Source of the DNA: JAAZHD01 sp012510895
GTDB lineage: Bacteria > Bacillota > Clostridia > Caldicoprobacterales > DTU083
Assembly: GCA_050951465.1 (NCBI GenBank)
Contig: JBMNJC010000014.1
Coordinates: 1 to 64,000 of the forward strand
DNA length: 64,000 nt
Direction of reading: 5' to 3'
Shown: one piece after another, positions 9,896 through 17,843 of the stretch
Position numbering within the stretch: the first letter of the stretch is position 1
Layout: every line of letters starts with the position of its first letter
The notes under the pieces: generated by a model
What the model was told of the DNA's origin: nothing
The model's database searches: none
The model's input: the letters and a program-made list of their open reading frames with translations, nothing else
Translations under genes and position numbers: made by a program

Positions 9896-10303
9896 ATGGA
9901 CGTAAAAATAGATAGCTTAATACCTTTTGATTCATTACGAACTGATCTGGAACATGTTTTTTCAGTGGTAGAAAAGAACGGAAAAGTCGTTCTTCTTAAA
10001 GATAATAAGCCTGCTTATATTGTGCTGAAATACGATGAAAAGGACATAATTGCTGATAATGTCGCAGACAAGCATGCTAACTATACACTTCAGGAAGCTA
10101 TGAAGATAGTGTTATCAGAGGTTGATAACAAAACTATGCACGCATCTGAGCTGGCAGATGAAATATATAAACGTAGGTTGTATTTGCAGAAAAATGGGAA
10201 GAAAGCACAGTATACTCAGATTAGGGCAAGGTGTGGGCATTACCCGGAATTATTTGAGGCCCTCCCCGGTAACTATATCAAATTAAAGGAAGGTGTAGAG
10301 TAA
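9896..10303 (+). CDS. Phd/YefM-like N-terminus fused to HARE-HTH domain
   Basis: The product is a 135-residue putative DNA-binding regulator. Residues 1-50 resemble a Phd/YefM antitoxin fold (short amphipathic start, then G-K-V-V-L-L-K-D-N-K-P-A-Y-I-V). Residues 63-133 match the HARE-HTH winged helix: TLQEAMKIVL, then ELADEIYKRRLY, a Q-x2-R-A-R-C turn, and a closing GNYIKL strand. HARE-HTH domains are known from proteins that link DNA modification and restriction. I chose the ATG at 9896 because AGGTGA sits five bases upstream; an in-frame GTG at 9887 is less likely. It is the first gene after a clear promoter, and its stop TAA overlaps the next ATG (TAATG), so it probably regulates the operon. 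It could be an antitoxin or a modification reader. Confidence 0.75.
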   Translation: MDVKIDSLIPFDSLRTDLEHVFSVVEKNGKVVLLKDNKPAYIVLKYDEKDIIADNVADKHANYTLQEAMKIVLSEVDNKTMHASELADEIYKRRLYLQKNGKKAQYTQIRARCGHYPELFEALPGNYIKLKEGVE

Positions 10304-10615
10304 TGAATGGTGAAGCGCTATGGAATCACGTAACTCTCGGGTTTATCATCATCGGGAGAAGAGATACAAACTACAACAGGTCTTTGGTTTACAGCATCGT
10401 CCCGTGATGGAAGGTTGTATGTTGATAGAGCTATTTACAATTCGCCTTCCAGCGAACTATCGATGAAAAGGACAATATCGAAGAAAGATTTTTTATTAGT
10501 GCATTCATATTATGATCGCTGGGTTAATGGAGAAACAGGTGTTAGACATGAGGTCAGTAGAAAATCAAGAAATACTGCTTATATCTTTGCTTTGATAGAC
10601 AAATATTCAAATTGA
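10303..10615 (+). pseudogene. Frameshifted small gene coupled to the HARE-HTH gene
   Basis: An ATG at 10303 overlaps the previous stop and encodes about 13 residues before the frame becomes implausible. A second frame, open from 10334 and running to 10615, gives a convincing protein with the end S-Y-Y-D-R-W-V-N-G, then SRNTAYIFALIDKY. Removing one G from the GGG near 10340-10342 joins the two into a protein of about 100 residues. The C-terminal pattern (a W-x-N-G turn followed by R-N-T-A-Y-I-F-A-L-I) suggests a small DNA-binding fold, but I do not recognise the family. It is either a pseudogene or a sequencing error. Its position between a HARE-HTH protein and a glycosylase-like protein suggests it belonged to the same system. 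Confidence 0.6.
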
Positions 10616-10625
10616 AGGTGATGAG

Positions 10626-10697
10626 ATGACGACTTCCCAAAGGACTATGGAAATAAAAAACAAGGAAATAGTTAGGAGGGAGTGGTTTGACAAATAA
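10626..10697 (+). CDS. Possible 23-residue peptide overlapping the next gene
   Basis: ATG at 10626 has a GAAGGTG site nearby and reads 23 codons to TAA at 10695-10697, overlapping the TTG start of the next gene in another frame. It may be a coupling leader or a leftover of a deleted gene. The evidence is only position and the start site. Confidence 0.25.
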   Translation: MTTSQRTMEIKNKEIVRREWFDK

Positions 10698-11481
10698 AGA
10701 AAAGAATCAGGTTGTGTATCGTTTGGCCTACAACTATCTCCTTGACATTTTACCAAATCAATTAGATTCTGATGATCTACACAAATATTTTATTGGTGAT
10801 AGACGAGATTTCAGTTCTTTAGCTGATGTATTCGAACAACTAATTCAATCTGCACAGAATTATCAGCGTATGCCCAATGTAATAAAGTTTACGGAAAGAA
10901 AAGAAAAGATTAAGACCATTTTATGTGAATATGACTTTACTGAAATTGCTACATACAACATCGAAGATCTGTATCGGATATTTAGAAAAGAATTCAATGT
11001 TACCAGTGAGGATAGCAATCGCAATAGTTGGTATAAATGGAGTAAGTCAATAATTGATGCAGCAAAATTTATGTGTGATTTTGAAAACGTAGACGATTTC
11101 AAAACCTTTGTAAATCAGTTTGACTACAATCTGCATACAAGAATGGCTCTGCCATTGCTTATTTCTACAAAAATCAGTGGTATTGGCTTTTCATTGGCTT
11201 GCGATTGTCTAAAAGAGTTAGGGTATGTCAACTACCCTAAGCCTGATGTGCATTTGATAGATGTGTTTAGCGGGTTGGGATTGTCGGAACGAAATCCAAT
11301 TTCAGTTTTTGAAGCCATTGTTAGAATGTCAGATGACTGTAAGGAAATAGATGAATCCATCACGCCATATAAAATCGACAAAATAATTTGGTTGATTTGT
11401 TCCGGTAGATTCTATCAGGACGATATAACGATTGGGCGGCATAAAGATGATTTTATTATGATGGCTGTTCAGCATTTATAG
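10687..11481 (+). CDS. HhH-GPD DNA-glycosylase-like protein
   Basis: A 264-residue protein. Residues 162-179 form a helix-hairpin-helix (KISGIG then FSLACDCLKELG) and residues 185-189 give K-P-D187-V-H. The 23-position spacing from the first hairpin glycine to D187 is the same as from the hairpin glycine to catalytic D138 in E. coli endonuclease III (V-D-T-H), and D187 fits that role. The lyase lysine of endonuclease III is replaced by serine (G-I-G-F-S), so a monofunctional glycosylase or a binding-only role is expected. There is no iron-sulfur Cys cluster. The N-terminal 150 residues are helical and unassigned. The start is a TTG with GGAGGG six bases upstream; no ATG fits better. In an operon with a HARE-HTH protein, it may excise or recognise a modified base, perhaps in invading DNA. 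Confidence 0.6.
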   Translation: MTNKEKNQVVYRLAYNYLLDILPNQLDSDDLHKYFIGDRRDFSSLADVFEQLIQSAQNYQRMPNVIKFTERKEKIKTILCEYDFTEIATYNIEDLYRIFRKEFNVTSEDSNRNSWYKWSKSIIDAAKFMCDFENVDDFKTFVNQFDYNLHTRMALPLLISTKISGIGFSLACDCLKELGYVNYPKPDVHLIDVFSGLGLSERNPISVFEAIVRMSDDCKEIDESITPYKIDKIIWLICSGRFYQDDITIGRHKDDFIMMAVQHL

Positions 11482-11501
11482 TTTAAATAAGGAGGTCAAC
11501 T

Positions 11502-12332
11502 ATGAGCAAGCATAGACAAAGTGGAGATTTGTATAGACCTATTTATAAAGAAGGAACGCATCTTGCACCATCCAAAGATACAGAAGGGGCAGTTCGAGGT
11601 TCGCTTTTGGATAACAAGACAAATCAGATTGCAGGCCAAGCTGAGTGGGTTAAGGTCGATGAAAGCGAATTTGAATATGACGAGCCCTATGACTACCAAG
11701 AACCCCGAATGGAAAAAGAATTATCTCCTGAAGCGCAGGAACTAGCACAGTTATTAGGTGAGGCTATCGCTGCTGGCACCATGTGGGTGTTGAGCGAAGT
11801 TGTCGCACCTCGAGTAAAATTCTGGTGGAAAGAAAAGGCTGCACCAGTAATGAGAGAGATGTGGAACGATGTCAAGAGCAAGAAGATAAAGCGGACCAGA
11901 AAAGGAAAGCCTGCGCAAAAACCCGAAATTTCGACTACTAGCAAAACTGTTTTGGAAATGGTTACACAAGAGTTTGATGAGGCATATGAAAAGTATGTGC
12001 ACGATATGACTAGCGAGGAAGCACAACGTGAACTCATGGATATATTTATTCTGTCGGTTATGCTCGCTGCTAAAATTCGAAAGTTATCTAATGCTCGTAT
12101 AATAAAAGATGGCGGTGCACTGGGAGAATATATAGAAGGGCAAGATATAATACAAAAACTATCTGATCCTAAATATGTAGCTAGTATTAATCAGATACTA
12201 GAAAACAATCCGCTATTATTGGAAGAAAAGTCAACTACTCTGTCAGAAATATTAGGGCATAGCATTGTTTTAAATTGTAAATACGTACCTATTGATGGCA
12301 ATAAATTAAGAGAAATACTGATGATGTCATAA
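11502..12332 (+). CDS. Unrecognised 276-residue protein of the HARE-HTH operon
   Basis: I do not recognise this family. The N-terminal 70 residues are polar and acidic and include a conserved-looking head that resembles a tag more than a domain. Residues 75-120 are helical, with a stretch (G-T-M-W-V-L-S-E-V-V) that is weakly hydrophobic but followed by lysines and tryptophans (VKFWWKEKAAP), so it could touch a membrane. A basic linker (KSKKIKRTRKGK) precedes a helical C-terminal region with a second hydrophobic helix near residues 183-195. A typical AAGGAGG site stands before ATG 11502. It lies 20 bases after the glycosylase-like gene and 24 before the DUF4238 gene, so it shares their transcript. 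A membrane-associated effector is one guess, but nothing proves it. Confidence 0.6.
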   Translation: MSKHRQSGDLYRPIYKEGTHLAPSKDTEGAVRGSLLDNKTNQIAGQAEWVKVDESEFEYDEPYDYQEPRMEKELSPEAQELAQLLGEAIAAGTMWVLSEVVAPRVKFWWKEKAAPVMREMWNDVKSKKIKRTRKGKPAQKPEISTTSKTVLEMVTQEFDEAYEKYVHDMTSEEAQRELMDIFILSVMLAAKIRKLSNARIIKDGGALGEYIEGQDIIQKLSDPKYVASINQILENNPLLLEEKSTTLSEILGHSIVLNCKYVPIDGNKLREILMMS

Positions 12333-12356
12333 ATCAAATTTATGGAGGAGCAATTT

Positions 12357-13355
12357 ATGGATGAGACACAGGCAAAATATCATCATCTTGTTCCACAAAC
12401 ATATATGTCAGCGTGGGCGCATGGAAATGGTACTCTTAATGTAGAATTTCTAGATTCTCCAGGTAATATTGTCAAACGTAATAAAGAAAGAATTGCTGGA
12501 ATGACAGATTTTCACTCAATCAAGGCTGGGATGCCTTTATGCACAGAGGCTGATACAAATATTATATTTGCGCCGATTCTAACATATTATGTTGAATACG
12601 AATCCAAAATTTTAAAGTCATCGGTGGATATGAATAAGAACTATTATGCTTTTGATGATTGGATTATTAAGCGTGAGGATGGTAGTCTCGTAAGTAAAAA
12701 GAGAGTGAAGGATGAAATTGAAAAAATAAAAATTAAAGATATAGAGACTAATTGGGCAATTAAGTACGAAAATCACTGGGATTTCGAAGTTAGAAAAATA
12801 GAAGAGAATGTACTATGTACTCCAAATGGCAGCATTCCAGCATTTGACAAAGATTATCTAACGAAGTTTTTTACTGCTCTGGACTGGAGAGGTTTTAACT
12901 CAAATCAGCATTTTGAAGAAGTGTATAGAAATTTGACTAACGGTCTACTAGATAATATTGAAGTTCCAGAAGATGATAGAATCTTGCCATCGCTAAAAAC
13001 AGCTGCTGATGAAATGAGACATTATTTATTATTGAAATTTTACCGTCAGTATTTAAATGATACCGGTGTGATTTATGAAGATGCAATGGCTAGTTTAAAG
13101 TATACAAGCTTTCATTTTTTGGTAGCAGACGGTCCGACAAAATTTATTACAAGTGACAGTCCTGCTTTCATACATAAAAGAGAAGATGAGAAATTGGCTG
13201 GCCTACTTCCAATAACCCCGAGAATATTAATGGTGAAGGGAAAATGTATAGAAGATGATGGTCTATACTATGTTACGCATATCACTGATGAAGCGGTAAA
13301 AAGGTATAATTACGCTATTCGTTCTAATGCTGAGGAATTTGTAATCCACTATTGA
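12357..13355 (+). CDS. DUF4238 family protein
   Basis: The product is a 332-residue cytosolic protein with the family hallmark H-H-x-V-P-Q near the N-terminus (KYHHLVPQTYM), a mid-protein W-R-G region, and a C-terminal FITSDSPAF segment. The biochemical function of DUF4238 is not known to me; members often occur as lone genes in accessory islands. I chose ATG 12357 because GGAGGAG lies just upstream; the in-frame ATG at 12342 overlaps that site. It ends the operon that starts at 9896. The histidine pair and the FxTSD motif are the residues most likely to be functional. Codon use is AT-rich, like the rest of the island. Confidence 0.7.
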   Translation: MDETQAKYHHLVPQTYMSAWAHGNGTLNVEFLDSPGNIVKRNKERIAGMTDFHSIKAGMPLCTEADTNIIFAPILTYYVEYESKILKSSVDMNKNYYAFDDWIIKREDGSLVSKKRVKDEIEKIKIKDIETNWAIKYENHWDFEVRKIEENVLCTPNGSIPAFDKDYLTKFFTALDWRGFNSNQHFEEVYRNLTNGLLDNIEVPEDDRILPSLKTAADEMRHYLLLKFYRQYLNDTGVIYEDAMASLKYTSFHFLVADGPTKFITSDSPAFIHKREDEKLAGLLPITPRILMVKGKCIEDDGLYYVTHITDEAVKRYNYAIRSNAEEFVIHY

Positions 13356-13388
13356 GTAGTGGACTTGTTCACGAGTACTATGAAATCA

Positions 13389-13460
13389 TTGATATGTTCC
13401 CTTGAACGGCGATTATTCAAAAATAACTGAAAAACTGATTGATATGTTTCCGCGAACAGA
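13389..13460 (+). repeat. Paired TTGATATGTTYCC intergenic repeats, locus 1
   Basis: Two direct copies of about 21 bases, TTGATATGTTCCCTTGAACG at 13389 and TTGATATGTTTCCGCGAACA at 13439, are spaced 50 bases apart. The same arrangement with the same spacing occurs at 24272-24341, also directly after a stop codon. Confidence 0.65.
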
Positions 13461-13608
13461 TGCTATAAAAAATGGCCCACAGACATCAATTTCATCAACT
13501 CGAGCCATGTGGAGACTAGTATGTTTAATGTCTAGAAAGTGATGTCCAGAAAGCCTTGAGAATACTGAGTTTTATAAAATGAAAGTAAATCTGTCTACTC
13601 GACTTAAG

Positions 13609-13642
13609 CCCTCGATATGTGTACGTGGAAACATATCGAGGG
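13609..13642. repeat. Perfect 12-bp inverted repeat sharing the ATATGTTTCC core
   Basis: CCCTCGATATGT (13609-13620) pairs with ACATATCGAGGG (13631-13642) around a 10-base loop. The minus-strand reading of the loop side gives CGATATGTTTCCACG, closely like the direct repeats at 13389 and 13439. It could be a terminator or a palindromic binding site; a strong T tract is lacking. Confidence 0.5.
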
Positions 13643-13875
13643 TATATTTTTGTGCAAAATTTGAGCTAGAATATGGGTAGGGTTGAGTTGACAGATTAGA
13701 TATATCTATAGGGTTGAGGAGATAGAATGGATGTGACATTCTATACACCTGACAATAGGATTTAGAGTAATAATTATTGAATTCAAATCAAAAATCATGC
13801 GAACTTAAAGAAAATGTTTGCAAAATAATGATGCTAATGATATCATGTAATTATACATACATAGAGGTGATTAGA

Positions 13876-14088
13876 ATGGCAATTAGTTATAAAAAGCTTT
13901 GGAAGCTTCTTATTGATAGAGATATGAAAAAGAAAGACTTACAAAAACTTGCAGGCATTAGTTCTGCTACGATAACAAAGCTTGGTAAAAACGAAAATGT
14001 TAGTACAGAAATAATACAAAAAATATGCATTGCTCTGAAATGTGATGTCTGCGATATTATGGAAATGGATGATACCAAACGGAGTTAA
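13876..14088 (+). CDS. Small XRE/Cro family transcriptional regulator
   Basis: A 70-residue helix-turn-helix protein of the HTH_26 (Cro/C1) class. The HTH spans about residues 18-58: KKDLQKLAGISSATITKLG then TEIIQKICIALKCDVCDIM. GAGGTG lies upstream of ATG 13876, so the longer frame from 13777 is unlikely to be used. It contains no effector domain, as usual for solitary Cro-like repressors of mobile elements. It stands between the DUF4238 operon and a minus-strand transposon, and could have regulated a now lost element. Confidence 0.75.
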   Translation: MAISYKKLWKLLIDRDMKKKDLQKLAGISSATITKLGKNENVSTEIIQKICIALKCDVCDIMEMDDTKRS

Positions 14089-14105
14089 TACTTATTATGT
14101 TGAAC

Positions 14106-14178
14106 GGCAAATTGGAATCAGGTCAAACAGCAATTAGTTTTCAGGCAATCTCGCAGAATTAAAGCAATTTAATTTCAG
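14106..14178 (+). repeat. Three 16-base repeats at the left transposon end
   Basis: GGCAAATTGGAATCAG (14106), AGCAATTAGTTTTCAG (14129) and AGCAATTTAATTTCAG (14163) share a RGCAAWT...TCAG pattern in direct orientation. They probably bind the integrase. Confidence 0.45.
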
Positions 14179-14224
14179 CCTAGCACATTGATACCAGCAA
14201 AAAAGCACTTTACCATCAGGTGAA

Positions 14225-14262
14225 AGGTAAAAAAGGGCCACAATGATAGAACATTGTGGCTG
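14225..14262 (-). terminator. Intrinsic terminator of the transposon operon
   Basis: On the minus strand GCCACAATG pairs with CATTGTGGC (14237-14260), followed by CCTTTTTTACC. It lies just past the last gene. Confidence 0.8.
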
Positions 14263-14273
14263 GATATATAAAT

Positions 14274-14585
14274 TCAAATGTAATTGTTTTTGTATAGAGT
14301 TCGTAGGGCTTCGGCGATAGTAGCAGCATCTACAGGACTCATAAGCCTAGCTAGTTTTTCATTGTTCCAAAAGTAATCGCCATAGTTGGAAAGATCACAT
14401 CCGACGCCAAAAGCTGGGATGCTGATGAAAGCACCATTAACATAATTTCCTATCATAAATAAAAAACCGCTACGGCTTTCAATCATGATTTCATAATGGC
14501 TACCATAGTTACGGATGTTTTTAACACAGCCATCCCATTGTTCAAATTTTCTACCGATTTTTTCACGACAGTGAAAGGTTATCAT
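14274..14585 (-). CDS. Small protein of unknown function, transposon cargo
   Basis: A 103-residue product that I do not recognise. It has a mostly beta-strand-like pattern in the middle (YEIMIESRSGFLFMIGNYV) and a helical C-terminus. ATG 14585 is chosen because AGGAGGTG lies just upstream, overlapping the end of the ATPase gene; the longer frame from 14645 has no such site. It is cotranscribed with the ATPase and integrase and followed by the terminator, so it is the last gene of the element. It could be a cargo or accessory factor. Confidence 0.6.
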   Translation of the reverse strand: MITFHCREKIGRKFEQWDGCVKNIRNYGSHYEIMIESRSGFLFMIGNYVNGAFISIPAFGVGCDLSNYGDYFWNNEKLARLMSPVDAATIAEALRTLYKNNYI

Positions 14586-14595
14586 ACTGCACCTC

Positions 14596-15402
14596 CTAAC
14601 CCAAAGCCAGGCTGTTACTGGCGGCGAGAATGGTATCGGAATCAATGCTTTTCTTTTTCAGTTGTGCACCGAGCATGAGGGCATTGGTCATGACAGCATT
14701 GATAATGCGAGGCGCTCCTTGACAGTAACCGGCAGCGGCCCTGACAGCAGCTTCGTCGATTATGGAGCGGGCACCACCAGCAGCCTCGATACGAGAGTAG
14801 ATGTACTCCGTTGTTTCGTCAGCGGATAGCCCACAGTAGTTGTAGTGAACAACAATACGTTGCTTCAATGCCTCGTGTACCGGCTTTTCCAAGATGCCGT
14901 TCATATGTGGCAAGCCGACCATAATCAATGCGAAGCAGTCAAAGGAGTCGTAGTCTTGGTTCATCAGTAATTTAAAATCCCGAAGGATTTTGGTGTCAAG
15001 GTATTGGCATTCATCAACAGCAACGAGGACTGTTTTATGTTTTTCTTTCATGAGATAACGAACCCTGTCTTGGATTGATTTGAACATCTCAGTTTTTTTG
15101 CCACCTGGTTCAAGCCCCAGCTGCATGCATAACTGTCGATAAAATTCCGTAACGCTTATGGTTGAAAGACAGGTATAAGCCATTTGATAAAGGTTGGGAT
15201 TCAGGCTTTCAGCAAAACAGCGCAGGGCATAAGTCTTCCCCATGCCAGGGGGTGCTGTGAAAAGACCTATGCCCCTTGTGTCTTTCAGGAATGAAAGCCG
15301 GTTTTGCATCTCAAGATGATCCTTGGATTGAAACGCAGTTTTAACCGGTGAAGATTTATCAAATGGATTAAAGGTAAGTCCGTAAAAATGGTTATACACC
15401 AT
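14596..15402 (-). CDS. ExeA/TniB-like AAA ATPase
   Basis: The product of 268 residues is an AAA-type ATPase. Near residue 50 is Walker A A-P-P-G-M-G-K-T, and the Walker B LVAVDECQ lies near residue 130. The N-terminal YGLTFNPF motif is typical of ExeA/TniB-like proteins. In transposons of this type the ATPase works with the DDE integrase in target selection or transposition complex assembly. I chose ATG 15402, five bases after GGGAGG; the gene overlaps the integrase end by eleven bases, so the two are coupled. The reading frame is intact. Confidence 0.8.
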   Translation of the reverse strand: MVYNHFYGLTFNPFDKSSPVKTAFQSKDHLEMQNRLSFLKDTRGIGLFTAPPGMGKTYALRCFAESLNPNLYQMAYTCLSTISVTEFYRQLCMQLGLEPGGKKTEMFKSIQDRVRYLMKEKHKTVLVAVDECQYLDTKILRDFKLLMNQDYDSFDCFALIMVGLPHMNGILEKPVHEALKQRIVVHYNYCGLSADETTEYIYSRIEAAGGARSIIDEAAVRAAAGYCQGAPRIINAVMTNALMLGAQLKKKSIDSDTILAASNSLALG

Positions 15403-16675
15403 TGACACCTCCCTTCATGGAGTAGTCAATAGAAAGATTGTTTTCCCTCTTTGTACGGGAGTTCTCAACCTTGTTTGTAGGGCGCAGGGGATAGCGCTTC
15501 CCTTCGTAATGAATGTAGGCATTCTTCATGTCATCGGGAAGAAAGCGGATTTCAACTTTCATGCGAATGAACTGCATGGGCGCATCATAGGAAACAGAAT
15601 CAATGGAAACAGTAGAATCATTATTGACCTTTCGTATGATTCGGTTCATGAAGCATTCATCCAGCCATTCACGGCTCTTGGGAAAACGAATACGGTCAAT
15701 ATGCCTTGAGTAGCGTTCCATAGGTGTCTCGCCAATATCACGGTTAACTGTATTGTTGCGCATCCTAACATAATCAGCCAGCAGACGATTCAACTGCTCA
15801 AGAGATTCTACCTCAGATGGGTCAAAACCGTTCAGCCAGGTATCCTTAACGGTCCTAAAAGAACGTTCCACCTTTGCTTTGGCAGCTCCGTCCCGAACCG
15901 GAGCATGGATTTCCACGATACCTAGAGAACCGAGGATTAACGTCAGTTGACCATTGGAATAAGGGGATCCGTTGTCGGTATACAACTTAGAACAAAGACC
16001 ATGACGGGCAACGGCTTCTTTAAGCACCAGCTGAAAATTGTATGCATTGTCATTGTAAAAGAACCGTGCACCAACAATTAGCCTGGAATGGTCGTCGACG
16101 ATATGAAACAAGTAGGTTTTTCTCTTTACTCCGTTTTCTGTTATGTAGATGCTGTGGCAGGTATCCGCCTGATACATATTGCAAGGGAATTCTTCTTCAA
16201 ATGCTTTGCGGTCTTTGGTATTCGGGATTCTTGCGGTCTTCAGGTCATTTTTCTTGATGAAGCGTTGCACAGTAGAAACAGATACCTCAGACTGCCTGAT
16301 AAAGCCATCAGCGATGAGCTTCGTGTAAATGAGTGTTGCATTGATGCGGGGGAACTGCTCTTTCAGCCGAAATATCTCTGCAATGGCTGTGTCCGGAAGA
16401 GCACGAGATGTTCCAGAGTCGGAACGGGACCTAGGCATAAGTCCATCCATCCCGTTTCTTTTGTAATCGGCCTCCCACTTTTCAAAGGTATTGTAGTTAT
16501 AGCATATTTCTCTACCATTGGGCATTTTAAAAGTTTTCTCGGCTACATTTTTGTAGTAAGCCGTCTTGGTAGGTTCGATAAATAGCCCCTGTATTACCGG
16601 GGCTATGACAGCAAAGCGTAAATGAGCAATTTTTACTGCATCGCTGTAAGATTTGTCGTTAAAAGTGTCTTTCAT
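15392..16675 (-). CDS. DDE-type integrase/transposase (rve core)
   Basis: This 427-residue protein has the retroviral-integrase fold. The acidic triad lies in QADTCHS (D), YTDNGSP (D) and AKVERSF (E). An N-terminal HTH region (residues 40-150) and a C-terminal DNA-binding region follow the Mu/Tn7-like plan. The SD AGGAGGTG fits ATG 16675; the frame extends upstream to 16708 without a better start. It is paired with the downstream ATPase, which separates it from plain IS481 or IS3 elements. It should cut and join the ends flanked by the repeat clusters. Confidence 0.85.
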   Translation of the reverse strand: MKDTFNDKSYSDAVKIAHLRFAVIAPVIQGLFIEPTKTAYYKNVAEKTFKMPNGREICYNYNTFEKWEADYKRNGMDGLMPRSRSDSGTSRALPDTAIAEIFRLKEQFPRINATLIYTKLIADGFIRQSEVSVSTVQRFIKKNDLKTARIPNTKDRKAFEEEFPCNMYQADTCHSIYITENGVKRKTYLFHIVDDHSRLIVGARFFYNDNAYNFQLVLKEAVARHGLCSKLYTDNGSPYSNGQLTLILGSLGIVEIHAPVRDGAAKAKVERSFRTVKDTWLNGFDPSEVESLEQLNRLLADYVRMRNNTVNRDIGETPMERYSRHIDRIRFPKSREWLDECFMNRIIRKVNNDSTVSIDSVSYDAPMQFIRMKVEIRFLPDDMKNAYIHYEGKRYPLRPTNKVENSRTKRENNLSIDYSMKGGVNGV

Positions 16676-16770
16676 GACACAAATCACCTCCTGCAGATAT
16701 CTTAGCAAGGGCAGGAGCGGAAAAGAATTCCGATGTTATGTGAAAGGGTATAAATTAAATTTCAGATGGT

Positions 16771-17361
16771 TTACACCGGAGCAGGATGTGCCTTTTTCAT
16801 CTGACTTGCACCTTGCAAAAAAGAAATCCTCACTATCTGAAAAAACTCTTCAAGGTCATACCGGAAGCTTGTGTCATAAAATGAATTCAGGAAATCCAAT
16901 GACGATGTATATGCATCTTCCAAGAGACCGAGCCAGAGCTTTTTGTGCCTGAGGAAAAGCTCTTTCCATGAGTAAAGTGTTGATATGGAAATATTGTACT
17001 TGGTGCAGATATCTGCCACGGTAAGAGTGCGGGTGTAGTAATCTCTCATAACTGCAATGATAAACAGAAAGCTGTAGCACTGATAAGGTATAATCGATTC
17101 TGGTAGTATTGCATGAGTATGTCCGCAGGATGGGCATTTGTACCTTGATACCTCTAGGCGGTATGTAACAGCGACTCCACCTTCAAAAGAGATTAACCAG
17201 CGCTCATAGTCAGCATGATACTTCCAATCAGGGGTCTTTGTATTGCACCAAGGACAACTGTGTTTCTTAGGATCGATTTCAGCCATAAATTTGTTGTATA
17301 GGCTCTCGGCAGAAACAATTTGAAAATTTAGCTTGCAGAACAGTTGAAAAACTCTTATCAT
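16771..17361 (-). CDS. DUF6431-like zinc-binding protein with HTH
   Basis: A 196-residue protein. Near the N-terminus it has a C-P-W-C knuckle and then a C-P-S-C-G-H-T-H pair of ligands, which could bind one zinc. A helix-turn-helix follows (TVADICTKYNISISTLYSWKEL). I match it by memory to the DUF6431 family that accompanies DDE integrase/ATPase elements in Clostridia. The start is uncertain: ATG 17361 has GAGGT eight bases upstream, while ATG 17376 has AGGAGG at a poor distance. It may bind the nearby 29-base repeats, as a regulator or as part of the transposition machinery. Confidence 0.6.
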   Translation of the reverse strand: MIRVFQLFCKLNFQIVSAESLYNKFMAEIDPKKHSCPWCNTKTPDWKYHADYERWLISFEGGVAVTYRLEVSRYKCPSCGHTHAILPESIIPYQCYSFLFIIAVMRDYYTRTLTVADICTKYNISISTLYSWKELFLRHKKLWLGLLEDAYTSSLDFLNSFYDTSFRYDLEEFFQIVRISFLQGASQMKKAHPAPV

Positions 17362-17373
17362 AGTGTTGTACCT

Positions 17374-17431
17374 CATGTACTAGGGGTTTATACCTCCTGT
17401 TACATGTACCAGGGGTTATACCTCTGTGTTA
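17374..17431. repeat. Two 29-base tandem repeats at the right transposon end
   Basis: Copy 1 at 17374-17402 and copy 2 at 17403-17431 both read CATGTACYAGGGGTT, then an ATACCTC block and GTTA. They lie just upstream of the DUF6431-like gene and could be integrase-binding or operator sites. Confidence 0.6.
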
Positions 17432-17675
17432 CATGCTCCTATGCTTTCAAGCTAGGTGCATGGGCGAAAGGGAGGAAGAGCGGCTGTGGTAGGCATGTAC
17501 TCTTCCTCTTTTTTCATATAAGCATTACTATATGGAATTATTGTACATAGGTCAACAACTACTGATAAAAAAATGCCGTGTATTGCGGCATACTATTATC
17601 AATTATATTCTAGGCAACCAGAACTCAATTTGCAGTTATTTTGTTGATCTAGAAGAATTTAAAGCGGAGTTCTAC

Positions 17676-17762
17676 AATGCAGTGGAAGACAAACATCTTT
17701 GTCAGACTCTGTTAGATAGAATAACAGCTAATTGTCAGATCATTCGCTTGACTGACAGATAA
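17676..17762 (+). pseudogene. istB 3' fragment, second IS21 copy
   Basis: These 28 codons match the end of istB (8880-8965): EDKHLCQTLLDR, then NCQI and a closing RLTD before the stop. Everything upstream has been lost, probably through insertion of the neighbouring transposon. The noncoding DNA downstream is also shared. Confidence 0.8.
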
Positions 17763-17843
17763 ATTAAAACACTCACCTCTTTTCTAAAAAAGGGTTAATA
17801 CTCAAATTTGAAAACTATGCCGATTAACGGTTTTATATAGATG

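Larger units (their letters stand above)
13356..13875. other. Intergenic stretch with repeats and hairpin
   Basis: No gene is supported here. It holds two copies of a TTGATATGTTYCC repeat (13389-13460), then a segment with a CATGTGGAG motif shared with 24360-24400, and a perfect 12-bp hairpin at 13609-13642. The rest is AT-rich with no clear signal. Confidence 0.5.
14100..17435 (-). mobile_element. Transposon with DDE integrase and ExeA/TniB-like ATPase
   Basis: Four minus-strand genes (16771-17361, 15392-16675, 14596-15402, 14274-14585) are closely spaced and flanked by repeat clusters: three 16-base repeats at 14106-14178 on the left and two 29-base tandem repeats at 17374-17431 on the right. 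A DDE integrase plus an AAA ATPase is the core of Tn5053/Tn7/Mu-type elements, whose ends carry several transposase-binding repeats. The exact ends are inferred. Confidence 0.55.
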
